DNA of 20,727 nucleotides, from positions 2,038,637-2,059,363 of the forward strand of contig BFEA01000077.1 of the NCBI GenBank assembly GCA_003427395.1. The letters are read 5' to 3'. Shown here one piece after another: positions 17,501 to 20,727 of this stretch. Origin of the DNA: Chara braunii (lineage: Eukaryota; Streptophyta; Charophyceae; Charales; Characeae). Below the pieces are notes generated by a model. The model did not search any database. It was not told the DNA's origin and was given only the letters and a program-made list of their open reading frames with translations. Every line of letters begins with the position of its first letter. Within the stretch, counting starts at the first letter, position 1. The position numbers and the translations under genes are program-made.

Positions 17501-18930
17501 ATAGATATCATGAAACAACCTTGGAAAATTTTGACTCCATTAACCTCTTTTAAGCAGTGAAGATTTAGCGGGGCGTTATGTCATATATTACACATGGATG
17601 TCTTTCATGTGTGGGACTTAACTTGACTTGTTTTTCGTATTGTTATGCAGCTTCTTAACAAAACCGACAAAAGTTTAAAAAAATTTTCATAATCTTAGAT
17701 ACATGTGTCGCACAACTATATTGACATCAATGCAATAGATTTGTTCCGATGTATAACCTTGTAGTCGTCCTGCTATTATGGGCACATTCGGCCTCGATAC
17801 ATATCAACTTTCCTCCATTGCATTGCATTTTAATTCATCCTACAATAATATAATTAAAATTTTAACAAGCATAGAAAGCTGAAAAAAAACGATGCAACAC
17901 GGTAGTGGATGGTCGTGACATTTTATCCTGTTTGTTCTGATAATAGATCAACATATGCCTGTAACTTGTGGGAAGCTACAAATAAACAGTTAGTGCATCC
18001 CCTTGTGTTCCTTCCGCCTTAAATAATACCAAAACTGTATTGAACTACCCTAGTTATCATTCGACTATAAATCCACTTGGCTAGTTGCATGATTTATATT
18101 AAATGTCAAATTATATTTTAGTACAGTAAGCCTATGATAACAAATCTCGGCAGTTAGTTAACTTTATATTAACATAAATAAAAAATATTACAAGTGCACC
18201 CGACTCGTTGCATGCATTCTATTAAATGTGAAGATATATTTCATCAAGGTTAGTATATAAAGATAAATATTTAAGGTTGGTCAATCCTTTCATTCATATA
18301 AACCAAAATTGTTATTTGCAGACACTGTGTTCATTTGGAGGGAAGCGAGAGGAGGCAAAATTGCAAAAATTATTTTTTCTTAGATAATGATAAAAAATAT
18401 TTTCCTATATACATGCATAAGAAGGTATTGAGGTGTATGTGTAGAGGCTCAAATGCATTATAATAGGACTAAGATTATGATTTTAATACACTCAAAGCGG
18501 ATTGTTCATGCCCTTCATCCTACGAGGTTTGAAGTACTCAAATAGGTTTGCAAGGAAATGTAAGAGATATTGGTGGGTTGATGTGCACCGAACTAAAATT
18601 TGATGTTTTATAAGTGAACATTGGACAACAATTAAACAAAAAAATATCATTTCCATAAACTCGTTTGTTGATGATTAAATGCAACGTGGTAGTTTGTCTC
18701 TTGCGGAAAATAATAAAACAATTGGTGATTTGCTCTGGTGATATTTTTCCTTTATTTTGACATTAATTCCTCAAACATCATTTTGTATGTATATGTGGTC
18801 AGGAAGAGCTAGCGCAATTTAAAAGAAGTGCCTCATCATTAGCAGCTTTGGACTACATAATGTGTCTAGAAAGTGATGTTTTTGTGCCTACAACTCAGGG
18901 AAATATGCCCAACTTCATTATAGGCCACAG
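727..18930 (+). CDS. GDP-fucose protein O-fucosyltransferase-like gene, internal part; join(727..897, 3244..3501, 18803..18930)
   Basis: Plant O-fucosyltransferase-like family, usually Golgi type II membrane glycosyltransferases that move fucose from GDP-fucose; the acceptor cannot be told here. The joined exons give 185 codons plus 2 nt. Seen in order: ALKF start of the exon, IEKLG, YLALHLRFEEDM (residues 28-38, the HxR nucleotide-sugar motif), GGGEDE, EYRKSHW, GKCPVTPEE, LRALGF, YGG, LFPN, LAALDYIMCLESDVFV (156-171) and GNM. These follow family order with no missing piece, which is the main argument for one gene. Both joins are phase 0 and all introns are GT-AG. The N-terminal membrane anchor and first donor-binding motif lie upstream of the window; the C-terminus lies downstream. 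Small oddity: about two extra residues before YGG. An opposite-strand gene lies in the second intron. Family call is strong; the cellular role is not known. Confidence 0.88.
907..927. repeat. Interstitial plant telomeric repeat (CCCTAAA)n
   Basis: Nearly three perfect copies of CCCTAAA, the plant telomere unit on its C-rich strand, starting about 10 bases inside intron 1. It could be a scar of telomerase-mediated break repair or a telo-box regulatory motif. Confidence 0.9.
1025..1116 (+). repeat. G-run minisatellite (GGGAGAC/T) with G-quadruplex potential
   Basis: Seven-base units GGGAGAC, GGGAGAT and GGGAGGC follow one another, giving more than eight runs of three or more G separated by 3-4 bases on the + strand, the sense strand of the fucosyltransferase gene. 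Confidence 0.8.
1129..1330 (+). repeat. Dispersed repeat with coding-like frame, copy 1
   Basis: Matches 13930-14110: AACCACCAgTA..TTTCCCAA, then CATTTTTTCAGAG, then GTGG.GTGCAT. In the same frame both copies read NHQY.SQ.FFQS.GVH and then K Y . G A, without stops. Family not recognised. Confidence 0.65.
1455..1815. repeat. Tandem array of about 9-10 units of roughly 37 bp
   Basis: Units have the core ACACCCATGAAGAAAAATCA followed by AAGCCCTTTTTGG. Units differ by substitutions and indels, and a 22-base A run (1678-1701) interrupts the array. Open frames read from it are repeat artefacts. A single inverted unit fragment (ATGGGTGTCAAAAATGGC) follows at 1842. Confidence 0.88.
1970..2340. other. 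Intronic sequence without a recognised gene
   Basis: Contains a short direct duplication of TCGATCGGTGTTTTT at 1979 and 2009. Nothing else was recognised. Confidence 0.4.
2317..2870. repeat. Polypyrimidine tract of CTC/TTC/CTT repeats with duplicated islands
   Basis: About 530 bp, mostly C and T on the + strand. Two unique-looking islands are themselves duplicated: CCAACACATTAAAGA at 2317 and 2380, and a 45-bp unit TGGCTGGTCGTT.AAGCACAC at 2533 and 2578, showing expansion by unequal exchange. The poly-Glu and poly-Ser open frames here are artefacts. Confidence 0.9.
2974..3075. repeat. Second polypyrimidine tract with (CCCT)n and (GCCT)n
   Basis: CTTTCTTTTCC-type sequence changes into about eight CCCT and three GCCT units. 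It ends about 170 bp before the intron 1 acceptor. Confidence 0.88.
3244..3501 (+). CDS. O-fucosyltransferase exon (second in window), 86 codons
   Basis: The reading frame is closed by an in-frame TAG at 3241-3243, whose AG is the splice acceptor (ATGATAG). The exon reads EYRKSHWNLDNRRKR, then RAQGKCPVTPEEAGLFLRAL, HIYMAS, YGGNDSIEPL, TLFPNLVDKTSLATK. It ends AAG at 3501 in phase 0 before donor GTATGC. The PVTPEE, LRALGF and LFPN stretches are hallmark segments of the plant family. Beyond 3501 the frame runs into ATC-repeat peptide and then a stop, so the continuation is intronic. Confidence 0.9.
3545..3594. repeat. ATC/TCC trinucleotide repeat in intron 2
   Basis: Imperfect CATCATCATCCTCGTC repeat starting about 45 bp after the donor at 3502. 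It extends an open frame past the exon, but the resulting poly-Ile/Val peptide is not part of the enzyme. Confidence 0.8.
3667..3724. repeat. 29-bp tandem duplication
   Basis: GAAAGAACACAAAATGG.AAG followed by TGAGGGTA occurs twice back to back with one difference. Confidence 0.88.
3759..3851. repeat. Near-perfect inverted repeat, 26-bp arms and 41-bp spacer
   Basis: Arms 3759-3784 and 3826-3851 (AGGGTGCGTTATGTTCGGGG core) differ at one base. AGGGTGCGTT resembles MITE termini, but its outer-end bases face inward, so this may be two element ends back to back or a hairpin. The spacer is AT-rich with TATAAATATA. Confidence 0.8.
3930..4103. repeat. Imperfect CAATCAAA-type tandem repeat
   Basis: AAATGCAAACAAATCCAATC followed by AAAAT occurs at about 4005 and, with one change, at 4079, a 74-bp period. 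Shorter AATCAAATG and AACCAAT motifs fill the rest. Confidence 0.7.
4233..4420. repeat. Dispersed repeat, copy 2
   Basis: Second copy of the repeat at 39-220, sharing ATGCTCGGT, GCGTTAGCC, GGGCCCAACCCT and ATGCTTGCAGGCCTCC blocks. It is a little longer in the middle because of a C-rich insertion. Confidence 0.6.
4421..4860. other. No gene recognised
   Basis: Between the dispersed repeat and the array. It contains a short hairpin AGAGCG...CGCTCT at 4515-4537 and no supported reading frame. Confidence 0.4.
4863..5455. repeat. Tandem array of about 8 units that runs into the methyltransferase 3' end
   Basis: Full units are about 80-85 bp: GGCGGGAATCTACGCTG, TAAAAATTCTGTGGAGTCG, AACCCGTGACCTGTC, then GCTCGCCCGCCCCGG and a T run. 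Starts are near 4868, 4948, 5064, 5140, 5220, 5257, 5306 and 5388. Two units (5220-5305) are shortened by loss of the middle part; one near 5010 has an extra internal half unit. On the minus strand every full unit has GGTTCGACTCC, which fits the RNA polymerase III B-box consensus, but no convincing A-box lies upstream. The last unit overlaps the coding end of the methyltransferase. Confidence 0.92.
5379..5384 (-). promoter_or_regulatory. AATAAA poly(A) signal just after the methyltransferase stop codon
   Basis: On the minus strand the sequence AATAAA begins 11 bases after the TAG stop (5396-5398). Most other array units have an uninterrupted T run at this place, so the hexamer depends on a single T-to-A difference in this unit. 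Use as a poly(A) signal is inferred; plants tolerate variant signals. Confidence 0.4.
5396..7879 (-). CDS. EEF2KMT: FAM86/EEF2KMT-type protein-lysine methyltransferase, single exon, expanded by low-complexity inserts
   Basis: The family (human FAM86A/EEF2KMT, yeast Efm3) uses S-adenosylmethionine to methylate one lysine of elongation factor 2 in the cytosol. Seen: FAM86 N-terminal domain at residues 36-125 (YPPPAKY 87-93, LDELYDI 113-119); SENLLEGSTGC (424-434); SAM-binding motif I LELGSGTGLVG (460-470); LTDG (485-488); NLSINLAING; LCWED (589-593); VILGADIVYDP (608-618); and ERNEQTMLCFLDA (774-786). Start: the first in-frame ATG is at 7879 with A at -3 and G at +4; the open frame runs on upstream through the GA/CA repeat without another ATG. 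Length is 827 codons against roughly 330 for animal members. The excess is an Arg/Asp-rich insert (197-408), a Gly-rich insert (508-540) and a Ser/Asp-rich insert (about 643-763). No frameshift was seen, and all core motifs are intact. It lies antisense inside a fucosyltransferase intron. Confidence 0.86.
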   Translation of the reverse strand: MEDDCIARQSQVEDHCRPSGFGCAGTAEAHEEEEEELRWEILCSLRQMEKSTVVIEQLRRLGGGRIARQAQTYFFRCCVDDPVSNRYPPPAKYLQNLLKRVILAAERDGIVVLDELYDIHSKLLVSSSQKREQQRWRRQAQPQQSFWLWRQEPEAAAAAQKHSLLEDQDDEGWCFKTYAYVMTPQPLALLASRRQYPSRDGQAFTNERSFTRNRGRDEVRDRDRRQLQEEIRKQVQKQERVHDETRRQVRDQEMRGDEGRKHGPDRDWEQGRSGEQGREEVWTRAGAGGQAEEGEDWSCRRVGRGGGYQDRDRDASGRPVRDADETRHRDRDPDEARREEGRDGDGHGMDIHGPRGGSREGERDTHEWEEVHTRGRRMMTMQSLDELIEGHVEGGEKVREEKKRKEEREEKSVVPVDLVTVRVSENLLEGSTGCVAWGAGFYLAEVVLTYPAVFAGRTCLELGSGTGLVGVCLARLQGSNRPLYLTDGNDEALCNLSINLAINGIAVGGGGGGGGGKEEGGRGKEEGGGGKEGGRGRGGEAPLATRYVSNLSIDGDSMSSAVQGEGIGIRPSDHRRQSRQHRTVIVDKLCWEDAAQEPRKLESYGADVILGADIVYDPSVVPTLVEVLGILLRCKGRVCIDQRGDEIGVGVGTSVWGDNASNSSSSSSSRHERNVDMENEDENDEIGRGGNSNGGVAKGQRNDDVATKQRSDDVSTVQRNDDVTKDQRKDDVASDWGGDQNGREAKNVECNKDDDVNGCWRHPTTRPVAYVASTERNEQTMLCFLDAVAGSGLAVMDVTTRLAPDLCFKWVSDIDRSRVRLHRIFAA
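5687..5794 (-). repeat. In-frame minisatellite inside the methyltransferase coding region
   Basis: Four units of 27-30 bp encode QRNDDVATK, QRSDDVSTV, QRNDDVTKD and QRKDDVAS. All length changes keep the frame, and the changes between units are mostly conservative, which fits a tolerated disordered loop between the ADIVYDP strand and the C-terminal ERNEQT helix. Confidence 0.85.
7886..7974 (-). repeat. (CT)n(GT)n compound microsatellite in the methyltransferase 5' leader
   Basis: On the gene strand this is about 30 bp of CA followed by about 60 bp of GA, ending 6 bases before the chosen ATG. Read in frame it would encode HTHTH and RERERE, which is why the open frame extends further upstream. 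GA-rich leaders are common near plant transcription starts, so a regulatory role is possible. Confidence 0.85.
7993..8004 (-). promoter_or_regulatory. G-box palindrome CGCCACGTGGCG upstream of the methyltransferase gene
   Basis: A perfect 12-bp palindrome with the CACGTG core that plant bZIP and bHLH factors bind. It lies about 115 bp upstream of the ATG, just beyond the microsatellite. An AGCCAAT (CCAAT-type) hexamer is on the + strand at 8015-8021. Promoter function is inferred from position. Confidence 0.5.
8095..8258. repeat. 23-bp GC-rich minisatellite upstream of the methyltransferase gene
   Basis: About seven units of GGCCTCGTTCATCAGCCATC followed by GCC, with CCGTC/CCATC variants and small indels. 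It begins about 215 bp upstream of the ATG, within possible promoter DNA, and is rich in CpG. Confidence 0.9.
8362..8908. mobile_element. Terminal-inverted-repeat element, about 545 bp
   Basis: The left arm 8370-8399 (GTGGACCCCACCGGACGGCG and on) and right arm 8872-8900 are reverse complements with a one-base gap. Weaker pairing continues outward (GTGAGA with TCTGAG) and inward (AAAAGCGGCC with GGGCCGTTTTT). The interior has repeated TTTGGAAA and GGCGG motifs and no transposase. No clear target duplication was found, so the superfamily and exact ends are open. Confidence 0.7.
9112..9153. repeat. Direct repeat with TATA core, copy 1
   Basis: CTAGGGGGATGCACACTACC then TACACATATATAGCTCACAC, repeated almost exactly at 9491-9535. 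Confidence 0.8.
9491..9535. repeat. Direct repeat with TATA core, copy 2
   Basis: Same 42-bp sequence with one substitution and one extra TA, 380 bp downstream of copy 1. The sequence between the copies is not repeated elsewhere in the window. Confidence 0.8.
9671..10032. mobile_element. hAT-like MITE, 362 bp, with 8-bp target duplication
   Basis: Perfect 10-bp terminal inverted repeats (CTGTGTAGCA at 9671, TGCTACACAG ending 10032) lie between exact 8-bp copies of TACAGAAC (9663-9670 and 10033-10040). Subterminal regions are packed with TTCGG and CCGAA motifs in both orientations, as in hAT elements. The AT-rich interior includes a TA run (9907-9928) and has no coding capacity. Reversed, the interior matches 16854-16938 and 20639-20720. 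Confidence 0.92.
10395..10452. repeat. Short tandem repeat CTGGCCTCTACAAC(ACCATG)
   Basis: Three successive units of 15-24 bp built on CTGGCCTCTACAAC. Confidence 0.75.
10700..11052. repeat. Two tandem units of about 186 bp
   Basis: TAATCAATG.CGCCCATAGAG begins at 10711 and 10897; TAATATGAGCCTTGGG and CCATTT.CTTGGGGA recur in the same order. The copies are clearly diverged, so the duplication is old. Confidence 0.8.
11053..11660. other. No gene recognised; start of the AT-rich half
   Basis: The last GC-balanced sequence passes into AT-rich DNA around 11.2 kb. Open frames of 117 and 147 codons cross on either strand but show no family motif. Confidence 0.4.
11672..11738. repeat. 24-bp tandem repeat
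   Basis: CTCGTGGAAAGATCACGACC with TTTT is present twice exactly in length, plus a third partial unit CCCGTGGAAATATCA. Confidence 0.85.
11740..12560. other. No gene recognised
   Basis: AT-rich intronic sequence with an A run (11790) and a T run (12096-12110). No TE ends or reading frames could be supported. Confidence 0.4.
12566..13047. repeat. Large tandem duplication, unit 1 (482 bp)
   Basis: Runs from CAGTACAACACGAGTGTC to TTCGACCATAGTT and is followed directly by unit 2. It holds an 85-bp stretch (12928-13012) missing from unit 2. Confidence 0.92.
13048..13474. repeat. Large tandem duplication, unit 2 (427 bp)
   Basis: Over 95 percent identical by eye to unit 1 where they align. It lacks 85 bp and carries an extra 30-bp tandem copy of AATTTGTGGGTTTCCACAGA plus TGCGCACATA (about 13165-13224). 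Confidence 0.92.
13475..13900. other. No gene recognised
   Basis: AT-rich intron sequence with a GA-rich patch at 13826-13870. Nothing else was recognised. Confidence 0.4.
13930..14120 (+). repeat. Dispersed repeat with coding-like frame, copy 2
   Basis: Matches 1129-1330. The frame reads FNHQYLSQPFFQSSGVH, KKYRGAIEAKHVV and on to a stop at 14119-14121. Several base differences from copy 1 in the best block are synonymous. Possibly a remnant of a TE or gene exon; not recognised. Confidence 0.6.
14157..14174. repeat. Perfect 18-bp palindrome
   Basis: TGGTGGTTTAAACCACCA. Its right half continues as AAACCACCAGTACCTTTG, like the start of the dispersed repeat at 1150 and 13948, so it may mark an element end. 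Confidence 0.75.
14288..14466. repeat. Long (GA)n microsatellite with one N
   Basis: About 180 bp of almost pure GA, with an undetermined base at 14370; the true length is uncertain. The Leu-Ser open frames on the minus strand are artefacts. Confidence 0.97.
14519..14587. repeat. (CT)n(CTAT)n microsatellite
   Basis: CT dinucleotides pass into about eleven CTAT units. With the GA tract 50 bp away it could form a long inverted CT/GA pair. Confidence 0.95.
14776..14850. repeat. Diverged duplicate segment, copy 1
   Basis: TTCATCCTCATTTTGCACAT then AGTAGTGAAGC matches TTCATTCTCATCTTGCACAT then AGTAGTGGAGC at 15234-15312, about 458 bp downstream. Confidence 0.55.
14984..15144 (+). mobile_element. 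tRNA-derived SINE with poly(A) tail
   Basis: Pol III A-box TAGCTTAGTTG (14992-15002) and B-box GTTCGAATC (15037-15045), 45 bp apart, match the consensus TRGYNNANNNG and GWTCRANNC. A unique region of about 75 bp follows, then a 20-base A tail (15125-15144). The T-stem pairs poorly, so this is a SINE head and not a working tRNA. No clear target duplication was found. Confidence 0.78.
15234..15312. repeat. Diverged duplicate segment, copy 2
   Basis: Partner of 14776-14850. The two copies flank the SINE, so the SINE may sit inside or between duplicated DNA. Confidence 0.55.
15320..16050. other. No gene recognised
   Basis: T-runs at 15458-15470 and 15518-15526, and a more GC-rich patch at 15565-15660 with a short hairpin CCAAC..GTTGG near 15646. 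The open frames here are rich in Phe and His/Asn and match nothing known. Confidence 0.4.
16062..16985. mobile_element. hAT-like non-autonomous element, decayed, about 920 bp
   Basis: The left end (CTTGTAAGTATGGAGGCCC) aligns with the left end of the element at 20108. The right part (16854-16985) aligns with the 362-bp MITE at 9671 read in reverse, including AGTTTTTTCAGATTT.TCT and terminal CGAACACGTCTACAAG. The interior has two copies of a roughly 186-bp unit marked by AATCGTCAAA at about 16555 and 16741. Termini are inferred; the target duplication is not clear. An unrelated segment (16197-16520) sits inside. Confidence 0.7.
16197..16520 (-). other. Foreign segment with an open frame inside the hAT-like element
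   Basis: Flanked by a T run of about 25 (16171-16196) and an A run of about 19 (16501-16519), with GC content well above its surroundings. On the minus strand it reads ENLVAARTMFMRENAGATPD, then QVGDTDQGTPGSIRDH and SSGLSLGGGRYVI. A possible acceptor (TTAATTGTAG) lies just upstream. The peptide is unrecognised and looks disordered. It may be a captured gene fragment, absent from the related element at 20108. Confidence 0.5.
16990..18800. other. AT-rich intron, no gene recognised
   Basis: About 1.8 kb of AT-rich DNA. Only a small hairpin (CCACAC/GTGTGG at 17181-17198) in a short GC-richer patch was noted. Confidence 0.5.
18803..18930 (+). CDS. O-fucosyltransferase exon (third in window), about 42 codons
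   Basis: A short exon in AT-rich DNA, easy to miss by ORF length. Acceptor TGGTCAG ends at 18802. The exon reads EELAQFKRSAS, SLAALDYIMCLESDVFVP, TTQGNMPNFIIGH and ends in a split Arg codon (AG|G, phase 2) before donor GTGGGT at 18931. The ALDY..C..SDVFV..GNM signature is the C-terminal conserved block of plant O-fucosyltransferases, and it follows LATK of the previous exon directly in family order. Third codon positions are A/T-rich, unlike the other two exons. The next exon, expected to start with a YLGHRKTI-like block, was not found before the end of the window. Confidence 0.87.
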
Positions 18931-19440
18931 GTGGGTCATGCTTGTTTTTTATATTTTGTAATCACACATAAGGAAATTACTAACTATATTCAAAGGAAGT
19001 AAATACATGTTTTATACGTAAACTAAAATTATAAAAAGTTACGAACAATCTTAATGGACTGGCCTGCACACAACAATGTTTTGGGAAGAAATTTATTATG
19101 AATGTTTGACACTTAATTCTACCATAAGTCGTAAATGTTTTTCACTTCTTATAAACTTAATTATATGGTGTGCCTTATATTAATAAGCATGATAGCAATT
19201 TATAAAAAATAAAGTAGACATTATGATAATTTTTTTTTTCTTCGTACATCATTATTTTTTTTATCTCACATTTTATTTTCTTTTAAAAATATAAATGAAC
19301 AACTATTAACCCCAACTTCCTTTCACTCATAATAAAAAAAACTTAAGCTCACATTTATGACTATGATTGTAACCTGCTATAATAAATAACATACGAGGCT
19401 ATTAACAAATTATAACAAAACTTTGATTATTGATAAAACT
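18931..19440. other. Start of the next O-fucosyltransferase intron, no gene recognised
   Basis: AT-rich with T-runs. The next expected exon block was looked for and not found. Confidence 0.5.
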
Positions 19441-19444
19441 TCGT

Positions 19445-20030
19445 AAAATATGATAGTCTAATATTTTTTTTGTTTTTTTGTCATTATATTTTATGGTTTT
19501 TTATTTTATAATATGTTTAACAATGACAATTATTTTTTTTTTTTACTATGAATTTATTTGTTATAATATTGTCTTCAAAAGAAATGAAGTAATTCAGTTG
19601 CTTGCAAGGCTACCAACCGGGTCACCCAGGTCATTCTTTTTTCTCAGGCAGCCCGAAAATGGAAGGACAACGGAAGAATCCTGAAAAAACAAACATCAAA
19701 CAAAAATTTGAAAAAACGTTGTTATGCAAAAAAATAGACCGAACAACTTTTGTCTCACAGTTATATCAAAATTCTTTATTTTTTTATTTTTTTTTTGGCC
19801 AAGCACTTTCTTGCGGGTTACTATGATAGTCTAGTTTATCTTCAAACATAATTGATTTTTTTGTATGCTTAGTTGATAGCTAGGCTACCAGTTGGGCCGC
19901 CCGGGTCCCAGGTGACCATCCCGTGCAAGAAATATGAAAGGTCACAATAAAAAAAAAACCTATGTTATGCAGAAAAATAAACTAAACAACCTTTGCATCA
20001 AGGTCACATCAAAATTCTTCACCAAATTTA
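19445..20030. repeat. Two diverged tandem units of about 275 bp or more
   Basis: AGGCTACCA at 19607 and 19882, TTATGCA.AAAAATA, A.CAAC.TTTG and ATCAAAATTCTT recur in the same order. ATGATAGTCTA at 19450 and 19825 marks a further shared part. Confidence 0.7.
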
Positions 20031-20049
20031 GAATAAAAAATAAAATTAA

Positions 20050-20098
20050 ATTATATATATACATATATCTATATGTATATATATATATATATATATAG
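20050..20098. repeat. TA-rich microsatellite
   Basis: Alternating TA with some CATATC variants, directly before the hAT-like element. Such tracts are common insertion sites. Confidence 0.9.
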
Positions 20099-20107
20099 GG
20101 TTACCAG

Positions 20108-20727
20108 CCCGTACGTACGGAGGCCCCCGAGCGGACCTCCGTACGTTCGGGCGTTCGGGGTCCCGTACGGGGCCCGAACCCGGCGGCGTTCGACCCTCGC
20201 CTAAAATGATTTCGGGGCCTAAAAATATATTTTTTTTTCTGAATGTTTTTTTGTGAGTTCTCTAAGACGTGAGGTACCTGCCTATAAATTTTCAAGTCAT
20301 TTGGCTCAGCCAAATAGGAATTAAAATTCGCCGAAGATGGAGGTGTCAAAACGTGCTTGTCCACGTTTTTTTCCACTTTTTACTTTTTGTTTTCACTTTA
20401 GTTCGGGGTCTTAACAATTTTATTATTTTTTGAAACTTTTTTAGTGGGTTTTGCATGATGTGAAGTATACATCTGTAAATTTTCAGGGTATTAAGCTTTT
20501 CCAAAAAAAAAATTGAAAAATCGCCAAAGATGGCGGTGTCGAAAACGTGCTTGTGCACTCACTAAATTTTTTTGTTTTTATTTTTTTTATTTTTATTATT
20601 ATTTATTTTTCGTATTTTATTTTTATTTCAAATTTGGTAAGGAATTTGGATGTTATACTCAGGCAAATCTTGTTTAATTTATTTTATATATAACATATCT
20701 TTTTTTCAGAGTTTTTTTATGACTTTT
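20108..20727. mobile_element. hAT-like non-autonomous element, less decayed, cut by window end
   Basis: The left end CCCGTACGTACGGAGGCCC is GC-rich with intact CpG and aligns with 16062. Two copies of a roughly 191-bp unit follow, marked by CGCC.AAGATGG.GGTGTC at 20331 and 20522. The right part (20639-20720) matches the MITE at 9671. The 3' terminus lies beyond the window. No transposase frame was seen. Confidence 0.75.

Larger units (their letters stand above)
3502..18802 (+). other. Giant intron 2 of the O-fucosyltransferase gene (15.3 kb) containing a nested gene
   Basis: Donor GTATGC at 3502 and acceptor TGGTCAG at 18802. Flanking exons are phase 0 and continuous in protein alignment. 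It contains the minus-strand methyltransferase gene, at least two DNA transposons, a SINE, several tandem arrays and a long AT-rich stretch. No further O-fucosyltransferase exon was seen inside and none is needed. Confidence 0.78.

Overview
The window is nuclear DNA of a streptophyte plant (land plant or charophyte alga). The evidence is a plant-type telomeric repeat (CCCTAAA), a plant-type O-fucosyltransferase gene cut by GT-AG introns, and a dense load of non-autonomous transposons, microsatellites and tandem arrays. The species cannot be fixed from sequence alone.

Two genes can be supported. The first is on the + strand and runs off both ends of the window: a GDP-fucose protein O-fucosyltransferase-like gene with exons at 727-897, 3244-3501 and 18803-18930. 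The three exons join in frame and give about 185 continuous family residues with no gap. The introns are very unequal: 2.35 kb (898-3243) and 15.3 kb (3502-18802). The second gene lies inside the 15.3-kb intron on the opposite strand: a single-exon FAM86/EEF2KMT-type methyltransferase at 5396-7879 (827 codons). It is inflated by Arg/Asp-rich, Gly-rich and Asp-rich inserts, and its last codons, stop codon and only nearby AATAAA lie in a tandem array.

Region by region. Positions 1-726 hold one copy of a dispersed repeat and the end of an upstream intron. Intron 1 holds a telomeric repeat just behind the splice donor, a G-run minisatellite, a 37-bp tandem array and long polypyrimidine tracts. 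Positions 3.5-4.9 kb hold short tandem and inverted repeats. Positions 4.86-5.46 kb hold an array of about eight units ending in the methyltransferase gene. Upstream of that gene are a (CT)n(GT)n tract, a 12-bp G-box palindrome and a 23-bp minisatellite. Positions 8.36-8.91 kb hold a terminal-inverted-repeat element. Positions 9.1-11.05 kb hold direct repeats and a 362-bp hAT-like MITE with a perfect 8-bp target duplication.

From about 11.2 kb onward the sequence is strongly AT-rich. It contains a 480-bp tandem duplication, long GA and CT/CTAT microsatellites, a tRNA-derived SINE, and a hAT-like element carrying a non-TE segment of different composition. A related, less mutated hAT-like element starts near 20.1 kb and runs off the end. 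The third fucosyltransferase exon sits in this AT-rich half.
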